Assembly (NCBI GenBank): GCA_012735335.1
Contig: JAAYHO010000242.1
Span: 1-8,897 of the forward strand
Length of the DNA stretch: 8,897 bases
Direction: 5' to 3'
DNA from: Gammaproteobacteria bacterium
GTDB taxonomy: Bacteria > Pseudomonadota > Gammaproteobacteria > Pseudomonadales > Pseudomonadaceae
Part shown: positions 1-5,314 of the stretch, one piece after another
Position numbering within the stretch: position 1 is the stretch's first letter
How the letters are laid out: each line of letters starts with the position of its first letter
Translations under genes and position numbers: made by a program
The notes under the pieces: model-generated
The model's database searches: none
Told to the model about the DNA's origin: nothing
What the model saw: only the letters and a program-made list of their open reading frames with translations

Positions 1-1654
1 CCAGACTGTAGACCAGTCGCGCGCGACGGATGGTCGGATCGGGCCAGACCTCGGGGTCGATATTGAAGGCGATGGCATCCAGCACCTCGGTTCCCCCGTT
101 CGGTTGCAGGACCATTTTCAGATGGCGTTCGCCGACCAGCCGCTGCTGGATCAGGTTGAACTCCCCATGGAAGCCCGGCTCGGGAAAGTGCTGTCCCCAG
201 GGGCCGGCATCGCGCAGGGCGGCGGCCAGTTGCAGGTTGAATTCGTCCACCGCCAGCTCGCCGTCGCACAGCAGCCGCCCGGTGAGATCCTCGGCGCTGA
301 GATGACGACGCACCTCCCGGTCGAAGGCCGCACAGAAGTCGGCAAAATGTGCGCTGGGCAGGGACAGGCCGGCGGCCATGGCATGTCCGCCGAACTTGCT
401 GATCAGCTCCGGGTTGGCGGCGGCCACGCTGTCCAGCGCATCGCGGATATGCAGGCCGGGCACCGAACGGGCCGAACCCTTGATCAGACCATCACCGGCA
501 TCGGCAAAGGCGATCACCGGGCGGTGGTAGCGCTCCTTGAGGCGCGAGGCGAGAATGCCGATCACCCCCTGGTGCCAGTGCGGGTCGAACAGGCACAGGC
601 CGAAGGGCATGTCACTTTCCTGCAGATCGGCCTGCTCCAGCATGCCCAGCGCCTGCTGTTGCATCTCCTGTTCGATGCCTTTGCGATCACGGTTGAGGCT
701 ATCCAGCTCCCGGGCCATATCCCCGGCCAGTTGCTCATCGCCGGTCAGCAGGCATTCGATACCCAGGCTGATGTCGTCCAGCCGCCCGGCCGCGTTCAGT
801 CGCGGGCCGAGGATGAAACCCAGATCGGTGGAAGCCAGGCGCTCGGCGGGGCGGCGGGCCAATTCCAGCAGGGCGCGGATACCGGGACGGCAGCGCCCGG
901 CGCGGATGCGCGCCAGCCCCTGATGGACCAGGATGCGGTTGTTGGCATCCAGCGGCACCACGTCGGCCACCGTGCCCAGTGCCACCAGATCCAGCAACTC
1001 GGCCAGATTCGGCTCCGGCCGCTGCGCGGTGAACCAGCCGCTGTCACGCAGGGCGGCCCGCAACGCCATGAGCACATAGAAGATCACCCCGACCCCGGCG
1101 ATCGATTTGCTGGGGAAATCACAGCCGGGCTGGCTGGGGTTGACGATGGCGTCCGCCGCAGGCAACTGTTCCCCCGGCAGGTGATGGTCGGTGACCACTA
1201 CCCTGAGCCCGGCGGCCCGGGCCGCGGCCACGCCGTCGATACTGGAAATGCCGTTATCCACGGTTACCAGCACATCGGGCTCGCGTTCCAGTGCCACCTC
1301 GACGATTTCCGGGGTCAGACCGTAACCGTATTCGAAGCGGTTAGGCACCAGATAGTCCACCCGGCCTGCGCCCAGTGCCCGCAACCCGAGCACGCCCACC
1401 GCGCTGGCAGTGGCACCATCGCAGTCGAAGTCACCGACAATCAGGATCGACTGGCCCTGCTCCAGCGCATCACGCAGTACCGCTACCGCCTGCTGCATGC
1501 CCTTGAACAGGTGCCAGGGCAGAAGAGCCTTCAGACCGCGCTCCAGCTCCGCCGCCGAGCGCACGCCCCGGGCGGCATACAGGCGGGTCAGCAGTGGCGG
1601 CAGGTCGCCCAGGTCGGGCAGTTGTTCGGGCAGGGCTCGGGATTCGATACGCAT
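1..1654 (-). CDS. recJ: Single-stranded-DNA-specific 5'-3' exonuclease RecJ (3' end beyond window)
   Basis: RecJ degrades single-stranded DNA 5' to 3' in RecF-pathway recombination, mismatch repair and base excision repair, acting in the cytoplasm with SSB and RecQ. The reading frame is open from the ATG at 1654 to the window edge, giving 551 complete codons; family members are about 565-580 residues, so only the last 20-odd are missing. DHH phosphoesterase motifs are visible in order: GDFDCDGAT (Asp75, Asp77, Asp79), PNRFEYGYGL (about 103-113), VDNGIS (132-137) and TDHH (155-158), which supply the metal ligands. The DHHA1 motif GGHAMAAG lies at 421-428. The start is 6 nt after the yaeQ stop; a GGAG lies 12 nt upstream across that stop, so translation is probably coupled to yaeQ. 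The identification is firm. Confidence 0.96.
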   Translation of the reverse strand, partial: MRIESRALPEQLPDLGDLPPLLTRLYAARGVRSAAELERGLKALLPWHLFKGMQQAVAVLRDALEQGQSILIVGDFDCDGATASAVGVLGLRALGAGRVDYLVPNRFEYGYGLTPEIVEVALEREPDVLVTVDNGISSIDGVAAARAAGLRVVVTDHHLPGEQLPAADAIVNPSQPGCDFPSKSIAGVGVIFYVLMALRAALRDSGWFTAQRPEPNLAELLDLVALGTVADVVPLDANNRILVHQGLARIRAGRCRPGIRALLELARRPAERLASTDLGFILGPRLNAAGRLDDISLGIECLLTGDEQLAGDMARELDSLNRDRKGIEQEMQQQALGMLEQADLQESDMPFGLCLFDPHWHQGVIGILASRLKERYHRPVIAFADAGDGLIKGSARSVPGLHIRDALDSVAAANPELISKFGGHAMAAGLSLPSAHFADFCAAFDREVRRHLSAEDLTGRLLCDGELAVDEFNLQLAAALRDAGPWGQHFPEPGFHGEFNLIQQRLVGERHLKMVLQPNGGTEVLDAIAFNIDPEVWPDPTIRRARLVYSL

Positions 1655-1660
1655 GGCTGC

Positions 1661-2200
1661 TCAGCGCTCCCCCAGCAGCCAGTCGAGGGCAAACTCATGC
1701 TGACCGTCGGCGTCGCTGACATAGAGCACGCCGTCGCTGATCATCACACTCCAGTCGAAATTGCGCGGCAGATCCCGGGCCAGGGCATCCAGCGGTTCCT
1801 GGGGCAGTACGGCGATACTCAGATTGCGCTGCTGCTCGACCTGGGGCACCACCTTGCCCGCCCAGACCCGGTTGTTGCCGTAAACCAGCAGCGAGCAGCG
1901 CTCGCCCCGGCGGGACCCGGCAATCAGGCGCTCGGCATCCGGCTGGCCGACGTCGATCCAGTGTTCGATGCGGTCATCCAGACTCTTCTGCCACAGCGCG
2001 GGCTCGTCCACATCCGACAGCCCGCGACCGAAGGCCAGCCGCTCGTGGTACCAGAGCGCATAGGCCAGCACCCGTGCGGCCAGCCGCTGGCCGGTTTCCG
2101 AGGGGTGCCGGGCGACGGTGATGCGCAGGTTTTCATAGACGCCACGGTCGGTATCGGTGAGGTTCAACTGGATCTTGCAGGGGATGGACTGGAGCGCCAT
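1661..2200 (-). CDS. yaeQ: YaeQ family protein
   Basis: This 179-residue protein matches the YaeQ family along its whole length. Visible features are the N-terminus MALQSIPCKIQL, the family signature ARHPSET, the acidic stretch GLSDVDEPALW followed by WIDVGQPDAERL, and the C-terminal ISDGVLYVSD, which parallels E. coli YaeQ. Crystal structures of the family show a variant PD-(D/E)XK nuclease-like fold, but the biochemical role is unsettled; E. coli YaeQ was first noted as a suppressor of loss of the elongation factor RfaH. The frame is open back to an ATG at 2314, which would add 38 residues unlike the family, so I chose 2200 because MALxxxxxK is the family start. Its ribosome binding site is weak (GAAAG). 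Neighbour recJ follows after 6 nt, the same order I recall for Pseudomonas aeruginosa. Confidence 0.93.
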   Translation of the reverse strand: MALQSIPCKIQLNLTDTDRGVYENLRITVARHPSETGQRLAARVLAYALWYHERLAFGRGLSDVDEPALWQKSLDDRIEHWIDVGQPDAERLIAGSRRGERCSLLVYGNNRVWAGKVVPQVEQQRNLSIAVLPQEPLDALARDLPRNFDWSVMISDGVLYVSDADGQHEFALDWLLGER

Positions 2201-2269
2201 GGGGATCGGACTTTCGCAACGGACGGGCCGGGCAGTGTACCGCAAAACAAGCATATCTGTAGGAGCTGG

Positions 2270-2295
2270 TGTGGGAGCTGCGCCCTCGCAGCGAA
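2270..2295 (+). repeat. REP element 1 (26 nt hairpin unit)
   Basis: This is a Pseudomonas-type repetitive extragenic palindrome. It has a head TGTGGGA (2270-2276), a perfect 6-bp stem GCTGCG/CGCAGC (2277-2282 with 2287-2292), a 4-nt loop CCCT and a tail GAA. It is the same length and design as the oppositely oriented unit at 2331-2356. The two units differ at two stem positions, and both pairs are changed on both arms (C-G to A-T and T-A to G-C), so pairing is kept. Confidence 0.85.
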
Positions 2296-2330
2296 TAGGC
2301 CGTATGACCCTCAACTCCGCACCAGCTCCC

Positions 2331-2356
2331 TTCGAGGCGGGGGCGCCTCTCCTACA
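2331..2356 (-). repeat. REP element 2 (26 nt hairpin unit, inverted)
   Basis: Read on the minus strand, the unit has a head TGTAGGA, a perfect 6-bp stem GAGGCG/CGCCTC, a 4-nt CCCC loop and a tail GAA. It aligns without gaps to the unit at 2270-2295. The two face each other across 35 nt, the arrangement called a REPIN in pseudomonads, where such pairs are thought to be mobilised by a RAYT (TnpA_REP) transposase encoded elsewhere. No RAYT gene is in this window. Confidence 0.85.
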
Positions 2357-2390
2357 ACGGTGTGCCTCTCCTACAGCAGAGAGGGGATGG

Positions 2391-2873
2391 CTAATCCTTG
2401 CTGATGCTATCGAAGCGCGGAAGGATGTTGAGGATGAACAGCATCAACAGGGTCGCCAGCACGGCGGTGGCTTCCAGCCCGAGGCCGACGCAGACGCCCA
2501 CTGCGGCGGTCATCCATACCCCCGCGGCGGTGGTCAGGCCCTTGACGTCGTGCATGCTGTCGCCCTTGATGATGGTGCCCGCACCGAGAAAACCGATGCC
2601 CGCCACTATGCCCTGCACCACCCGGCTCATTGCGTCATCACCGCCACCGACCAGCTCCGAGCCGAGTACGAACAGCGCCGCACCGGTGCACACCAGCATG
2701 TGGGTGCGGATACCGGCGGCCTTGCCGTGGGTTTCTCGCTCGTAGCCCAGCAACCCACCCAGCAGTGCGGCCAGCAACAGACGCAGGGCCACCCGGGTGG
2801 CCTGCTCCACATCGGTAAGGTCGGAAAACTCACTGACCAGCGTAGTCAGAATAGTCCGGGAGACGTCCATCAT
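2391..2873 (-). CDS. mgtC: MgtC/SapB family membrane protein (short form)
   Basis: This 160-residue inner-membrane protein carries the MgtC/SapB signatures: LLGGLLGYERE (about 37-47), GIRTHMLV (54-61), VAGIGFLGAGTII (90-102) and GLTTAAGVWMTAAVG (112-126), with four to five hydrophobic segments. MgtC proteins support growth in low magnesium and, in pathogens, survival in macrophages; Salmonella MgtC acts on the F1Fo ATP synthase. This protein ends at LNILPRFDSISKD and so lacks the C-terminal ACT-like cytoplasmic domain of the longer 230-residue MgtC proteins. It is better called SapB-like, and MgtC function should not be assumed. The ATG at 2873 has AGAGG 6 nt upstream (2880-2884), inside opgH. 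The gene overlaps the end of opgH by 44 nt in another frame. It ends in TAG. Confidence 0.9.
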   Translation of the reverse strand: MMDVSRTILTTLVSEFSDLTDVEQATRVALRLLLAALLGGLLGYERETHGKAAGIRTHMLVCTGAALFVLGSELVGGGDDAMSRVVQGIVAGIGFLGAGTIIKGDSMHDVKGLTTAAGVWMTAAVGVCVGLGLEATAVLATLLMLFILNILPRFDSISKD

Positions 2874-3819
2874 CTGTTGCCTCTGTGGGTTGCGGTTGAT
2901 TCAGGCTGGCCGGTGGCAGCGCGACCACTGTACCACCGGGCTCCGGGGTGGGCTGGCGCACTATCTGCTGCCCCAGCAGGCGTCCCCAGGGGGAACGGGG
3001 ATGGGCACGCCAGACCTGCTGGTGCAACCGGCGCATGCTGTCGGCATCCTGCGCCAGCAGGCTGCGTTCGCTGCTGCTCAGATCCTGTGGGCCCAGCTGC
3101 AGGCAGCGTTGACACAGCCGGTCCAGCCGTTGACGGCGCAGCCCTCGTCGCCGGGTACGCCCCAGCGTGACCTGCAGGGTATTGGCCCGGGGCTGGATCA
3201 CCGATTCACAGAACCCCGGCTGAGGCTTGCCCGCCAGCGGATTGGTCGCCAGCCCCTCCAGCAGCGGCGAGCCGCGCAGCTCCTCGGCGGTCAGCAGCCA
3301 GCCGCGCTTTCTCAGGCCCTGACCCAGCTTCACCCGGCTGAGTAACACGGAAACCGGTGCTGCCAGAATCAGCGGCAGCGCCACAGGCAGCGACCAGTAG
3401 AAGAACATGGGTTTGAGCCACAGGGCGAAGGCCGCCCAAGCCAACCCGATCACCGAGCCGGGGCCGTGATACAGCAGGGCTTCCAGCCAGCCGGTTTCAC
3501 TGGTGCGGTTCTGCCCGGCCCAGCGCAGGCGGATATTCAGCAGCGCTTCGAGCACATAACGCGAATGGGCCAGCATGCGGATCGGTGCCAGCAGCGCGGA
3601 GACGAGGATTTCCAGCAGCACGCTGCCGCTCAGGCGTCGCCAGCCGCCAAAGCCGGGCAGGCGTCCGGTGAATGCGGCATCCGCCAGTCCGAGGAACTTG
3701 GGAATGAACAGCAGCGCCAGGGTGCAGAGCACCAGCGCCAATGCCCGCAGCGGCTGCCATTGGGGCCACAGCGGATGCAGCTGGTGCGGATCAGGAAAGT
3801 AGTTGATCGGCCACAGCAC
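2830..3819 (-). CDS. opgH: OpgH C-terminal part: membrane half after the amber codon
   Basis: The 329-residue continuation begins directly after the TAG; the first codon is GTG, a possible reinitiation start, but I see no Shine-Dalgarno sequence before it. It contains the conserved PLWPQW motif and further membrane helices (ALVLCTLALLFIPKFLGL, VLLEILVSALLAPIRMLAHSR, the region around SVIGLAWAAFALWL, and FFYWSLPVALPLILAAPVSVLLS). These are followed by a basic cytoplasmic tail with the OpgH-like stretch ERSLLAQDADSMRRLHQQVW (compare E. coli 'RRLVLLSDPVTMARLHFRVW'). The membrane part in OpgH is thought to form the glucan export path. The frame carries no further stop for 329 codons and remains clearly homologous, so decay, if any, is recent. 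The last 44 nt overlap mgtC. Confidence 0.75.
   Translation of the reverse strand: MLWPINYFPDPHQLHPLWPQWQPLRALALVLCTLALLFIPKFLGLADAAFTGRLPGFGGWRRLSGSVLLEILVSALLAPIRMLAHSRYVLEALLNIRLRWAGQNRTSETGWLEALLYHGPGSVIGLAWAAFALWLKPMFFYWSLPVALPLILAAPVSVLLSRVKLGQGLRKRGWLLTAEELRGSPLLEGLATNPLAGKPQPGFCESVIQPRANTLQVTLGRTRRRGLRRQRLDRLCQRCLQLGPQDLSSSERSLLAQDADSMRRLHQQVWRAHPRSPWGRLLGQQIVRQPTPEPGGTVVALPPASLNQPQPTEATDDGRLPDYSDYAGQ
2880..2884 (-). promoter_or_regulatory. Ribosome binding site of mgtC, inside opgH
   Basis: AGAGG on the minus strand lies 6 nt before the ATG at 2873 and supports the first of two tandem ATG codons. It lies within the last codons of opgH, so ribosomes finishing opgH run over it and translation is probably coupled. 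Confidence 0.6.
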
Positions 3820-5037
3820 CTACTGGGTAGTCGCCAGGGTAGTGAGCGCCAGGAACCCCAGCCACAGCGGTGAGGCCAGGTAGGACATGATGCCATTGAG
3901 CAGGGCCAGACGATGGGCAAGGCGCAGCCCGGGGCTGGCAAACAGCAGCCACAGGTGCTGCATGTTGCCCCTGACCCAGCGCCGGTCCCGGGTCAGTTCA
4001 TCCACCAGCGAGGGCGGCGATTCCTCCCAGCTGTCTGACAGCCCCGGCTCCAACCAGACCTCATGCCCGGCGCGACCCAGATAGGCCGCCTCGACAAAGT
4101 CATGGCTCATGATCGGCCCGCGGAACAGCCCCCAGCCCGGCAGTTTGCGCAGCCCGCAATGGGCCATGAAGGGCTGCACCCGCAATATCGCGTTATGCCC
4201 CCAGAAGGCCGCCTCGCCCAGTTGCACCGCTGCCAGTCCAGTGCTGAACAACGGGCCATACAGCTGGCTGGAGAACTGCTGGATGCGGGCAAACAGCGAG
4301 CGCCCGTTGAGCAGTTCGGGGCTGGTCTGCAGGATACCCACCGCCGGGTTGCGCTGCATCAGCTGCACCATACGCACCAGGGTGTCCCCGGCCATCAGGC
4401 TGTCGGCATCCAGCACCACCATGTACTGGTAATCCGCCCCCCAGCGGCGCAGGAAGTCCGCTACGTTGCCGCTCTTGTAGTTCAGGTTGACCTGGCGCCG
4501 GCGGTAGAACAGCCGCCCCGCCGCCCCCAGCTCCTGCACCAGCTGCGCCCAGGCGGCTTGCTCCCGCAGCCAGATATCCGGGTCGCGGCTGTCCGAGAGG
4601 ATGAAGAAGTCGAAGTGCTGCAGCTGTCCGGTACGCTGCAGACTGCGGTATACCGCACTCAGGCCGCCCAGGCTGCGCTCGATGGGCTCGTGATAGATGG
4701 GCATGAGAATCGCCGTGCGGGCCAGCGGGGTCTGGGCCAATACGGCGGCATCCTGTCTGTGCAGCAGGGAGTGGCGATCACCGCCGAGGCGCCGCAGGGT
4801 GAAACCGATCAGCGCTATCCAGAAGCCGAAGGAAATCCATGCGAACAGCAGGGCAAACAGTACCAGCATGGCCACTTCCAGCGCATTACCGCCCCGGTAG
4901 GGCAGAATACTGAGCATGAACCAGCTGGCCAGCACAGTCTGCCCGAGCACCAGCAACAGCAGCAGACTGCGCCGCAACAGGGCGGCCCGGTGCCAGCGCT
5001 GTGCGCTGCTGGTCGTCACTGACTGAGCCATGCCCAT
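3820..5037 (-). CDS. opgH: OpgH N-terminal part: glucan glucosyltransferase catalytic half
   Basis: This 405-residue ORF holds the first two membrane helices (about 23-46 and 53-80), the family 2 glycosyltransferase domain, and a third helix (about 376-403) before the TAG. OpgH uses UDP-glucose to build the beta-1,2-linked backbone of osmoregulated periplasmic glucans. Visible motifs are FFILSDS (144-150), the metal-binding LDADS (209-213), FWGHNAI (278-284), the putative catalytic-base motif SHDFVEAA (311-318), and RDRRWVRGN (350-358), the equivalent of the (Q/R)xxRW glucan-binding motif. All expected catalytic residues are therefore present. ATG 5037 has GGGAG 6 nt upstream and overlaps the preceding stop (TGATG). 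Only about 15 residues precede the region aligned with E. coli 'QKWRTVGTIRR', so the long cytoplasmic N-terminus of E. coli and P. aeruginosa OpgH is absent. Alone, this product lacks most of the export channel. Confidence 0.85.
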   Translation of the reverse strand: MGMAQSVTTSSAQRWHRAALLRRSLLLLLVLGQTVLASWFMLSILPYRGGNALEVAMLVLFALLFAWISFGFWIALIGFTLRRLGGDRHSLLHRQDAAVLAQTPLARTAILMPIYHEPIERSLGGLSAVYRSLQRTGQLQHFDFFILSDSRDPDIWLREQAAWAQLVQELGAAGRLFYRRRQVNLNYKSGNVADFLRRWGADYQYMVVLDADSLMAGDTLVRMVQLMQRNPAVGILQTSPELLNGRSLFARIQQFSSQLYGPLFSTGLAAVQLGEAAFWGHNAILRVQPFMAHCGLRKLPGWGLFRGPIMSHDFVEAAYLGRAGHEVWLEPGLSDSWEESPPSLVDELTRDRRWVRGNMQHLWLLFASPGLRLAHRLALLNGIMSYLASPLWLGFLALTTLATTQ

Positions 5038-5300
5038 CAGTAGCTCCCGTAGCCGATGCTGCTGCGCCGCAGCGGTGGTGCTGGCAGCGGGCAGGCCTGT
5101 CTGGCCGCGCCGTCAAGCAGCCAGCCGCCGCGCTGCAGTTCCCGCAGGCAGGCACCGAACAGGTCAGCCTCCCCGGCCGCCACCACTTCGGCCAGCGCCT
5201 GCAATACCGCCTGCTCCAGCGCCGGGCTCAGCGGCTGGCCGTCCCAGCGCAGCCAGGCATACAGACGGCGCAGGGTCTGTTCAGAACGGGTGGCGCGCAT
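5037..5300 (-). CDS. Small hypothetical protein between opgG and opgH
   Basis: I do not recognise this gene with certainty. It encodes 87 residues from ATG 5300 (89 from GTG 5306). The sequence is helix-rich (LRRLYAWLRWDG, ALEQAVLQALAEVVAAGEADLFGACLREL), soluble, without signal peptide or membrane segment, and ends APPLRRSSIGYGSY. It lies 12 nt after opgG and overlaps opgH by one base, so it is almost surely cotranslated. Its position and tail suggest it may be a separated counterpart of the OpgH N-terminal cytoplasmic region: E. coli and P. aeruginosa OpgH, as I recall them, have 'AKRSSMFPDPW' and 'APPIKRTKVVPEPW' shortly before the first helix. That link rests on a short resemblance and is inference. 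Reasonable reading-frame context and a good ribosome site support that it is translated. Confidence 0.65.
   Translation of the reverse strand: MRATRSEQTLRRLYAWLRWDGQPLSPALEQAVLQALAEVVAAGEADLFGACLRELQRGGWLLDGAARQACPLPAPPLRRSSIGYGSY
5044..5048 (-). promoter_or_regulatory. Ribosome binding site of opgH
   Basis: GGGAG on the minus strand sits 6 nt before ATG 5037, inside the small upstream ORF. It supports this ATG as the true OpgH start, and so the short N-terminus. The second in-frame Met (codon 3) would have a longer spacing of 12 nt. Confidence 0.6.
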
Positions 5301-5309
5301 GCTCACGGT

Positions 5310-5314
5310 TCCTC
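5310..5314 (-). promoter_or_regulatory. Ribosome binding site deciding the start of the small ORF
   Basis: GAGGA on the minus strand overlaps the opgG stop codon. It lies 9 nt before ATG 5300 but only 3 nt before GTG 5306, which is too close, so ATG 5300 is preferred. Confidence 0.5.

Larger units (their letters stand above)
2258..2375. repeat. REPIN-like cluster: two REPs flanked by two partial heads
   Basis: Outside the two full units lie two extra heads lacking the stem-loop: TGTAGGAGCTGG at 2258-2269 on the plus strand and TGTAGGAGAGGC at 2364-2375 on the minus strand. The right-hand head is an exact 12-nt copy of the start of REP 2, spaced 19 nt from it. A 10-bp inverted repeat (GGAGCTGGTG at 2262-2271, its complement at 2320-2329) links the left head with the spacer side of REP 2. 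The layout is roughly mirror-symmetric, suggesting repeated insertion or partial duplication of REP units. Confidence 0.75.
2201..2390. other. Intergenic region between mgtC and yaeQ
   Basis: This 190-nt gap separates the opg-mgtC set from yaeQ-recJ. About 120 nt of it (2258-2375) is REP-type repeat sequence, described separately. The remaining 57 nt next to yaeQ must hold any yaeQ-recJ promoter. The minus strand has a -10-like TACACT (forward 2234-2239) but no convincing -35 hexamer 16-18 nt upstream, so I do not call a promoter. No classical hairpin plus T-run terminator follows mgtC; the REP hairpins may attenuate or protect transcripts instead. Confidence 0.6.
2830..5037 (-). pseudogene. 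opgH: opgH interrupted by an in-frame amber codon (whole locus)
   Basis: Counting the TAG at 3820-3822 as one residue, this frame encodes a continuous 735-residue OpgH-like glucosyltransferase. Upstream the protein ends ...LTTLATTQ and downstream it resumes VLWPINYF...LWPQW. E. coli OpgH, as I recall it, reads through the same interval with the same number of residues ([20 protein letters not shown]), so one base change explains the break; no indel is needed. TAG is preceded by CAG and could derive from CAG. The stop falls in the loop between the third and fourth predicted membrane helices. TAG is a normal terminator in this window (mgtC), so wholesale recoding is unlikely. Options are a recent nonsense mutation, a sequencing error, readthrough, or split expression. 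Usual length is 800-860 residues, and the N-terminal cytoplasmic region is missing. Confidence 0.75.

Noticed and set aside
2234..2239. -10-like TACACT as a yaeQ-recJ promoter (minus strand)
   Set aside because: No acceptable -35 hexamer lies 16-18 nt upstream and there is no extended -10, so the match is not distinguishable from chance.
2201..2314. 38-residue N-terminal extension of YaeQ to ATG 2314
   Set aside because: It would be encoded partly by REP sequence and resembles no family member; YaeQ proteins begin at MAL followed closely by the conserved domain.
104..2404. 766-codon plus-strand ORF antisense to recJ and yaeQ
   Set aside because: It is the shadow of strongly coding minus-strand genes with RecJ and YaeQ motifs. 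It is rich in Gln, His, Gly and Ala with no recognisable domain, as expected from the complement of GC-rich codons.
3820..3822. Genome-wide recoding of TAG as an amino acid (for example pyrrolysine)
   Set aside because: mgtC ends with TAG at its expected family length, and read-through there would run only into REP sequence. No pyl genes are visible, and a Pseudomonas-like host is not expected to recode TAG.
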